The notes under the pieces are model-generated. The model was not told the DNA's origin and made no database searches. It saw only the letters and a list, made by a program, of their open reading frames with translations. 64,000 bases of DNA from an uncultured Rubrobacteraceae bacterium (GTDB taxonomy: Bacteria; Actinomycetota; Rubrobacteria; Rubrobacterales; Rubrobacteraceae). The stretch lies in the NCBI GenBank assembly GCA_902806085.1, contig CADCVH010000053.1, positions 115,043 to 179,042 of the forward strand. The letters are read 5' to 3'. This document shows, one piece after another, positions 58,989 through 64,000 of the stretch. Each line of letters starts with the position of its first letter. The stretch's first letter is position 1. The translations under genes were made by a program, and so were the position numbers.

Positions 58989-59560
58989 TTACTCTTGCTC
59001 CCAGTACGTGACGCGGCCGTCTCTCTGGCACACGAAGCGCACGCCCCGTCCTGGGAGATCACGACCGCCACCGATCCGAGCAGCGCGCCGGCCAGCCTAT
59101 AGGCCGAGCGGTGGCGGGCGCCCACGTTCCCGGTCACCTCTTCGGCGACCCTCTCGCCCTCGAGGTCCAGCGCCCTCCCCACGCTCTCGACGTCAGGGAG
59201 CCTGCCGGAGATCATGCCGCCGAAGCCAAGGATCTCGTTGTGCTTGCTCATGACCACCGCGCCGTCGGCCGCCGCGAGGCCTGCGATCAGGTGCGCCGTC
59301 TCGAAGAGCGCCTCGCCGAGCGTCGTTATCTCGTCGTCGGTCGTCGCCTCGAACTCTTCCCAGCCCACGGCCTCCGGTTCCCGCTCGTGGTCGGCGCTAC
59401 CGTGGATCTTGGCGAGGCGGTCGAGGATGCCCACCACGAGGTCCGGGAAACGGAGTCGGGTCCGGACATCGGCGAACGGGTATCTGAGGTCGATGTAGGG
59501 GTGCTCGCGGGAGGGTTCTCCGGCTTCCTCCGGGGGGAGGAAAACCACGGAGACGGCCAT
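58989..59560 (-). pseudogene. Truncated, frameshifted diadenylate cyclase
   Basis: On the minus strand VSVVFLPPEEAG through DGAVVMSKHNEILGFGGMIS to VGARHRSAYRLAGA aligns with residues about 255-430 of the DACNV cyclase at 36310: both the DGA and RHR motifs survive. The N-terminal sensor half is missing. After VVISQDG the frame shifts at a GGGG run (about 59042-59048); the correct tail VRFVCQRDGRVTYWEQE and stop at 58989 lie in another frame. The 5' side abuts a dehydrogenase fragment. It is very likely inactive. Confidence 0.8.
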
Positions 59561-59834
59561 AGGCGTCGCCCGCCCGGGCGGGGCGGTAGGCCGCGTCGGC
59601 GTACCCCAGGAAGAGACGATCCCCGCCTCGCTGCCGGCGTTCTTCGGCAACGTCGCCGTGGGCGGCGGGCCCGCCCCGGTGCGGGCGTACATCGAGGAGC
59701 TCTTGCCGGACGTCTTGGAGGGCCGCATCGAGCCAGGCCGGGTCCTCGACCGGGTCGTCGGCCTGGATGGGGTGCCCGAGGGCTACAGGGCGATGGACGA
59801 CCGGGAGGCGATCAAGGTCATGGTGGAAGTCTGA
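59560..59834 (+). pseudogene. C-terminal fragment of a zinc alcohol dehydrogenase
   Basis: The frame ending at TGA 59832 reads GGAVGRVGVPQEETIPASLP, FFGNVAVGGGPAPVRAYIEE, then GRVLDRVVGLDGVPEGYRAM and EAIKVMVEV, the last 85-90 residues of a medium-chain zinc alcohol/formaldehyde dehydrogenase. The catalytic and cofactor domains are absent; upstream DNA belongs to the cyclase relic on the other strand. Confidence 0.8.
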
Positions 59835-59836
59835 AG

Positions 59837-60128
59837 ATGGGCGAATGGGCGGGCGACGAGCTTGACAGGATCGGGGCGGAGGAACTGCAGCTCGCCGTCG
59901 ACCGGCTCGACCTGCTGATCCTGCACCAGCCGCTGTCGAGCCGTTTCGACCTCACGCTCGACGCCTACCGGGCGCTCGAGAAACTGCTCGCCGACGGCAA
60001 GGTGCGCGCCATCGGCGTGAGCAACTTCATGCCCGAGCACCTCGACCGCCTGTTGACCGAGACGTCCGTCGTGCCCGCCGTGAACCAGATCGAGCTCCAC
60101 CCGTACTTCCAGCAGACAGCGCTGCAGC
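59837..60128 (+). pseudogene. Internal fragment of an aldo/keto reductase
   Basis: From about 59900 the frame reads DRLDLLILHQPLSSRFDLTL, DAYRALEKLLADGKVRAIGV, SNFMPEHLDRLL and VPAVNQIELHPYFQQTALQR, the central part of an aldo/keto reductase (strands 4-6 with the GVSNF motif). The catalytic Tyr/Lys half and the C-terminus are missing. Its right end fuses abruptly to the 3' part of the PPOX domain on the opposite strand. Confidence 0.8.
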
Positions 60129-62064
60129 GTGCGCACCCCGGGCACTCGGGGTCGCCTGCTGCCTTGTGCGCGAGCGTCCGCGCCCCTTCTTCGCCGATCG
60201 GCTTCGAGACCGTCACGTAGACTCCGGTCTTGCCCTGCGCCTTGTGCAGCAGGTCGAAGGCCCGCTTCTGCAGCCCGTACTTGCGCCGCAGCAGCGCCGC
60301 GGCCATCGCGCTCTCGGCGGGCGGCAGCAGCCGTGCCGTACCCGACGCCTCGGGACCGAGCGGATTGCCCCTCGCGTCGCTCGGCCCGACGACAACGCGC
60401 CCGTCGTTGCGGATGCGCTTGGCCTTGCCCGAGTCCCCGAGCGTGTAGACGTACAGCCGCCCCTCCCCGTCCTCCGCGAACCACACCGGCGTCCTCACCG
60501 ACCGCCCGTTCTTGCGGAAGGTCGTGAGGTTCACGTACCGGTGGCCCCTCAGGAGGGAGGCAGAGCCGGCTTGGTGCGGCTCCCCACGCGCGGCATCCGT
60601 GCCCGGTCCTCCTTCTTCCCGTGGTCCAGCGACCGCGGCCGGCGCCTCCGGATAACGCCCGCGGGTACGCGGCTCGACCAACCCGGGCTTCAGGCGTTCG
60701 GGCAGCACGCCGTAGGCCGTCACCCAGGCCGGCAGGGCGCCCAACACGGGCAGGCGGGCCATCACCCTGAGAACTAGGGGCGCCTTGTAGGGCCTGCCCG
60801 CCTCGAAGGAACTCGCGATGTCCTTCTCGGCGGCGACCTGTTGGCCCTGGACAAGCGCCGCCTGCCACCCTCTTCCCCGCTGGACCCTCGCCAAGTCCTC
60901 CTCCCTGACCTCGGCGCCGGACCTGAGTGGTTCCGTGAGCGTGTTCGCCGCGGCGACGGCGTCCTGCGCGGCGAGGTTGATCCCGACCCCGCCCGAAGGA
61001 CTCATGACGTGGGCGGCGTCGCCTATGAGCAAGAGTCCCGGCCGGTGCCAGCGCTCGGCGCGCCCTATCTTGACGGAGAGCAGCGTGAGCTGCCCCCAGT
61101 CTGTGAGCGCTCCCTCGAGCCTGTCCGAGAGCCAGGGCACCGCCCCCCCCACGAACTCCTTTATCGGCCCGACCCCGGCCGCCCTGGCCTCCTGGTAAGT
61201 GCCCTTCGGGATGCTCACCCCCGCCTGCCAGTAGGTGCCCCGATCGATGAGGGCGAGGGAGGCCGTCGGGCCGAAGTGGATATCCACCACCGCGCCTGCC
61301 GCGTCGTCGGGGCGGCGCGGCACGTTGAAGTACAGGACGTCCGTCCCGGCCGAAAGCTCTTCGAGCCCGATGCCCGCGAGCTGGCGGACCTTGGAGAAGC
61401 GCCCGTCGGCCCCCACGACGAGCCTCGCCCGCACCTCGCGAACGCCCCCCGGGGAGCGGTAGCGCACGCCACGCACCACTCCCTCCTCCTCGATGAGCTC
61501 CTGGACCCGCGAGCGCATCCTGACCTCGAGGTTGGGGTAGCGCTTCGCCTCGGCGAGCAGGAACCCTATGAAGCGCGACTGCAGCATCAAGACCAGGTAG
61601 GGGAAGCGCGTCCTCAGACGACCGAGGTCGGCGATGACGAATGGCCGCCCCCCGCCAGGCGTCAGGTAACGGACCTGGGGCACCTTCTCGTGCTCGACCT
61701 CCAGCAGGCGCCCGGCGAGGCCCAGGGTGTCCATCAGCTCCATGATCGCCGGGTGGATCGTGTCGCCCCGGAAGTCGCGATCGAAGTCCCCCTGCGCCTC
61801 CAGCAGCACCACGTTTACGCCCTGGCGGGCCAGAAGGAACGCCAGGACCACCCCCGCCGGCCCGCCGCCGACGATCACCGTATCCGCCGTGCTCGCCGTT
61901 CCGGGCACCGCTTCGAGGGACGCGCCGACCGCAGCGGGCGCCACATGGCCACTGCCGTTTCGTCCCATGTCGTTGCCCATCCCAGCCCCCTCCCTCCCTT
62001 GCTCGCCGTCCACGATCGCGTCTTCGCCCATCCTCTTGTCCTCTCCTCCTGCCCGCTTCTTCAT
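59965..62064 (-). CDS. FAD monooxygenase / PPOX (F420-type) fusion with aberrant C-terminus
   Basis: 699 residues. Residues 60-440 are a PHBH-type FAD monooxygenase: TVIVGGGPAGVVLAFLLARQ (GGGPAG 66-71), RARLVVGADGRFSKVR and LLIGDAAHVMSPSGGVGINL. After a Pro/Gly-rich linker, a PPOX split barrel follows from about residue 525 (RYVNLTTFRKNGRSVRTPVW, YTLGDSGKAKRIRNDGRVVV). The last 55 residues are read antisense through an aldo/keto reductase relic, so the original C-terminus is lost. ATG 62064 has GAGAGGAG seven bases upstream. TetR lies just upstream with operator-like repeats before both genes. Confidence 0.82.
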   Translation of the reverse strand: MKKRAGGEDKRMGEDAIVDGEQGREGAGMGNDMGRNGSGHVAPAAVGASLEAVPGTASTADTVIVGGGPAGVVLAFLLARQGVNVVLLEAQGDFDRDFRGDTIHPAIMELMDTLGLAGRLLEVEHEKVPQVRYLTPGGGRPFVIADLGRLRTRFPYLVLMLQSRFIGFLLAEAKRYPNLEVRMRSRVQELIEEEGVVRGVRYRSPGGVREVRARLVVGADGRFSKVRQLAGIGLEELSAGTDVLYFNVPRRPDDAAGAVVDIHFGPTASLALIDRGTYWQAGVSIPKGTYQEARAAGVGPIKEFVGGAVPWLSDRLEGALTDWGQLTLLSVKIGRAERWHRPGLLLIGDAAHVMSPSGGVGINLAAQDAVAAANTLTEPLRSGAEVREEDLARVQRGRGWQAALVQGQQVAAEKDIASSFEAGRPYKAPLVLRVMARLPVLGALPAWVTAYGVLPERLKPGLVEPRTRGRYPEAPAAVAGPREEGGPGTDAARGEPHQAGSASLLRGHRYVNLTTFRKNGRSVRTPVWFAEDGEGRLYVYTLGDSGKAKRIRNDGRVVVGPSDARGNPLGPEASGTARLLPPAESAMAAALLRRKYGLQKRAFDLLHKAQGKTGVYVTVSKPIGEEGARTLAHKAAGDPECPGCARCSAVCWKYGWSSIWFTAGTTDVSVNRRSRCSGMKLLTPMARTLPSASSFSSAR

Positions 62065-62080
62065 TCCGGCTCCTCTCTAT

Positions 62081-62098
62081 ACCTATCGTTAGTTAGGT
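62081..62098. promoter_or_regulatory. Candidate TetR operator before the FAD/PPOX gene
   Basis: ACCTATCGTTAGTTAGGT has ACCT/AGGT arms and shares ACCTA(A/T)CG with the palindrome ahead of the TetR gene. It lies in the 56-base gap between tetR and the FAD gene. Confidence 0.4.
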
Positions 62099-62120
62099 GA
62101 TGTGATCAAAAAAGGGGACG

Positions 62121-62741
62121 CTAGCTTCCTCCTCCCACCCTGGGACGGAGCCCGTCGAGCAGGACGTCCACGAGGGCGTCGGCCACCTCGCCTTCGTCCG
62201 CTCGGTCGTCGCGGCCGCCCGCGGCGTAGGCGGAGACCTGCGCCCCGCCCACCAGGGAGAGGATCGTGCCGGAGATTAGCGGGGGGTCTTGAAGGTGGTG
62301 GAGCTCGCCGCGGTTGCTGGCGGCTGCGAGCGCCGCCAGAAGCGGCCCGTGCAGGGACCTGTAAGCGACGTCCATCAGCCGCCTCGATCGCTCCTCGGAG
62401 ATCGCCGGCATGTCCCGCAGCACCATCCCCTCCAGGCTCACCGGGGGCCTCTGGGAGAGGATCGAGCGCGCCGCGGCCTTGAGCTGCTCCCCGATGCCGG
62501 GGCCGGCCTGCGCCAAGGCCTCCTCCATCTCGGCCCGGTAGCGCTCCAAAAGCTTCTCCATGACCTCCACATAGAGCTGCTCCTTGCCCCCCGGTGCGTG
62601 GTGGTAGAGGGAGGGCTTGCGCATCCCGAGCTCCTCTGCCACGTCGCCCAAAGTTACGCCCCGGTAGCCGCGCTCGCCGAAAAGCCCCTCGGCCGCGGCA
62701 AGGACTCGCTCCCTTGCCGTGCTGCTCCGTCCTCCGCCCAT
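62121..62741 (-). CDS. TetR-family transcriptional repressor
   Basis: 206 residues. The N-terminal HTH reads RERVLAAAEGLFGERGYRGV, TLGDVAEELGMRKPSLYHHA, with the recognition helix MRKPSLYHH. The ligand-binding helical domain has DMPAISEERSRRLMDVAYRS. It probably represses itself and the downstream FAD/PPOX gene on the same strand. ATG 62741 is used. The promoter carries an 18-bp palindrome at 62764-62781. Confidence 0.92.
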   Translation of the reverse strand: MGGGRSSTARERVLAAAEGLFGERGYRGVTLGDVAEELGMRKPSLYHHAPGGKEQLYVEVMEKLLERYRAEMEEALAQAGPGIGEQLKAAARSILSQRPPVSLEGMVLRDMPAISEERSRRLMDVAYRSLHGPLLAALAAASNRGELHHLQDPPLISGTILSLVGGAQVSAYAAGGRDDRADEGEVADALVDVLLDGLRPRVGGGS

Positions 62742-62763
62742 GGACCCCCTCGAGGTTTGCTAG

Positions 62764-62781
62764 CTACCTAACGTAAGGTAG
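62764..62781. promoter_or_regulatory. Candidate TetR operator before tetR
   Basis: CTACCTAACGTAAGGTAG has perfect 6-bp arms (CTACCT/AGGTAG), typical of a TetR autoregulatory site, 23 bases upstream of the start codon. Confidence 0.55.
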
Positions 62782-63024
62782 AGTACCGGAATCGGGGAGG
62801 ACTTTCAAGGCCGTCTCGAACCGACACCTGGGCGCGACCGGGCACCCTCGGGCTGTCCCGGACGCCACGCACCCGAAACCTCATTGGGGCGGACGACCCC
62901 CTGCGTGGGGTCGCGATATGCATCCGTTGGCGATGCTCGCCTATTCTGGGTCCACCATCGCGCCGGACACTTGCCCCTTGTCCGTCGGTCCGTTCTGGAG
63001 TGCACCAGGTAGTAAAAACGGAAG

Positions 63025-63532
63025 CTAAGCGGACGCCCCGGGCGGGGGGCCGAGCACCTCGACGTTGTACTGCTCTGCCGCGGCCATGACCCTCGCCATA
63101 TCCATCGGGGCCTCCGGCGGCAGGGTCCGTGAGCCCACCGGCTCGCTTATGGCGCGGTAAAAGCGCTCGTGCTGGGCCGTGGTGATGATCAGGTAGCGGG
63201 CGGTGCCGGGGTCCACCCTGAAGGCGTGCGCCGCCCTACCGGCCACGTCCACGAACGAGCCCGCCGAGGCCGGCACGGGCCGGTCGTCGCCGAGGAAGAA
63301 GGTCATCTCTCCCTCTAGGACGTAGAACGTCTCGTCGTCCTCAGGGTGGCGGTGCAGCGGGGTGCCCTCGCCGTGCCGGCCCACCTCCTCGACGAGGGCG
63401 AACCTGACGCCGGTCCGCTCGGCGCGACGCCTTGACGGTGGCGAGCGCCCCGTCGAGGCCCCAGAGCGCCTCCTCTTCTTCGGGTCCCGCAGATGGGCTA
63501 TCTTGGCGAGCTTCCGAGAACTTCCCTTCCAC
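63025..63532 (-). pseudogene. Cupin-domain gene with a frameshift near its 5' end
   Basis: The cupin barrel is intact in one frame: GVRFALVEEVGRHGEGTPLH, HPEDDETFYVLEGEMTFFLG and GRAAHAFRVDPGTARYLIIT. The expected N-terminus (EEEEALWGLDGALATVKAS) lies in a different frame from GTG 63532 to about 63430. One base gained or lost near 63415-63435 would join them. Either a recent pseudogene or a sequence error; the barrel frame alone has no good start. Confidence 0.65.
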
Positions 63533-63604
63533 GCATTCGGGTGAATAAGCTTCCTCTTGGGTTCGTGGGCGGCGCAGCTTGCCGGAAGCGGAAGGCTTCT
63601 GCCT

Positions 63605-64000
63605 TTAGCGCCCCGCACGCAACCTTGAGCGTAACTTCTTCGCTTGATGAACCAGCATGCGGCCCAGCAACCGTGGGCCGGGTACGACGACGAGGCCCAG
63701 CTGGCGCATCATGCCCAGGTCTTCCCTGACTCCCCAGTGCTCTACGACCTTGCTGTCCCGAAAGCGCACGAAGTGCATGTGCTTGTTGCGCACCGAGCGC
63801 CCGCTCGGGGGCTCGCCCATTAGCGAACCCCTGTGGGTACCGCTCACGGTCAAGCGCCCGGCCACCATGTCCCCCTCGGCGACCAGCTCCTCGATCTCGA
63901 AGCGCAGGTCGGGGAAGGCGTTGCGCGCCCACGCGACCGAACCCCGCATCGACTCGGGGCCGCGGTTCGAACCCGGTGAGGCCGAGTGGTTCACGAAGTC
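63605..64000 (-). CDS. SnoaL-like ester cyclase (5' end outside window)
   Basis: The frame is open to the window edge, so the N-terminus is missing. ARNAFPDLRFEIEELVAEGD, RLTVSGTHRGSLMGEPPSGR and HFVRFRDSKVVEHWGVREDL are the SnoaL/ester-cyclase pattern with the His/Asp pocket residues. The last 20 residues are basic. The substrate is unknown. Confidence 0.8.
   Translation of the reverse strand, partial: DFVNHSASPGSNRGPESMRGSVAWARNAFPDLRFEIEELVAEGDMVAGRLTVSGTHRGSLMGEPPSGRSVRNKHMHFVRFRDSKVVEHWGVREDLGMMRQLGLVVVPGPRLLGRMLVHQAKKLRSRLRAGR

Noticed and set aside
63962..63978. GGTTCGAACC resembling a tRNA T-loop
   Set aside because: No cloverleaf arms around it, and it lies in a conserved coding frame of the SnoaL-like gene.
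1..64000. Defence islands, phage genes, transposases, CRISPR arrays
   Set aside because: No Cas, restriction-modification, transposase, integrase or regularly spaced repeat array was recognised; the single HNH protein has no defence partner nearby.

Overview
The window is high-GC DNA, close to gene-dense throughout, with many GTG and TTG starts, strong purine-rich ribosome binding sites and 4-base stop/start overlaps. Gene content points to an actinobacterium: a SARP-type regulator, F420-type flavin and PPOX enzymes, DnaE2 with LexA, a bifunctional rhamnulose-phosphate aldolase/dehydrogenase, an Spo0M-like protein and a CGNR zinc-finger protein. A Rubrobacter-like organism is my inference; no rRNA or other phylogenetic marker is present. 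I found no tRNA, rRNA, CRISPR array, phage or insertion sequence.

Layout. 1-14848 is a sugar island: two class II aldolases, an FGGY kinase, a DeoR repressor, a tagatose-3-epimerase-like TIM barrel, rhamnulokinase, a full RbsA-type ABC importer, rhamnose isomerase and the aldolase/dehydrogenase fusion. Together these take L-rhamnose from uptake to DHAP plus lactate. 15077-18637 holds hypotheticals, a DEAD-box RNA helicase with an attenuator-like leader, a cupin and a ribbon-helix-helix protein. 18655-23285 is an SOS/mutagenesis block (DnaE2, DUF6504-like protein, divergent LexA with a candidate operator). 23430-31755 carries a secreted TIM-barrel protein, MarR/TspO, an oxidoreductase, a DrrAB-like ABC exporter, an AlkZ-fold protein, an HNH nuclease and a phasin-like protein.

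32019-37650 is the most unusual region. A six-gene leftward operon (thioredoxin, 49-residue ORF, F420-reductase-like protein, nitroreductase, DMT transporter and a DsbA-thioredoxin/diadenylate-cyclase fusion) diverges from an ArsR repressor across a perfect inverted repeat. The ArsR gene is followed by a second, DACNV-type diadenylate cyclase. This looks like a redox-linked c-di-AMP signalling island.

37832-52494 is a mosaic of hydrolases, a CGNR regulator, an ACT/DUF5612 protein, a MaoC/acyl-CoA dehydrogenase/CoA-transferase operon, Spo0M, a regulator/SDR segment bracketed by 53-55 bp inverted repeats, an LLM flavoprotein and more SDR and hydrolase genes. 52495-58776 has a 1239-residue SARP regulator followed by small genes, with SARP-like 11-bp direct repeats just downstream. 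58989-60130 is a gene graveyard: a broken third diadenylate cyclase, the tail of a zinc alcohol dehydrogenase and a middle piece of an aldo/keto reductase lie end to end. The C-terminus of an FAD-monooxygenase/PPOX fusion now reads antisense through the last piece. TetR with two candidate operators, a frameshifted cupin and a partial SnoaL-like gene close the window.
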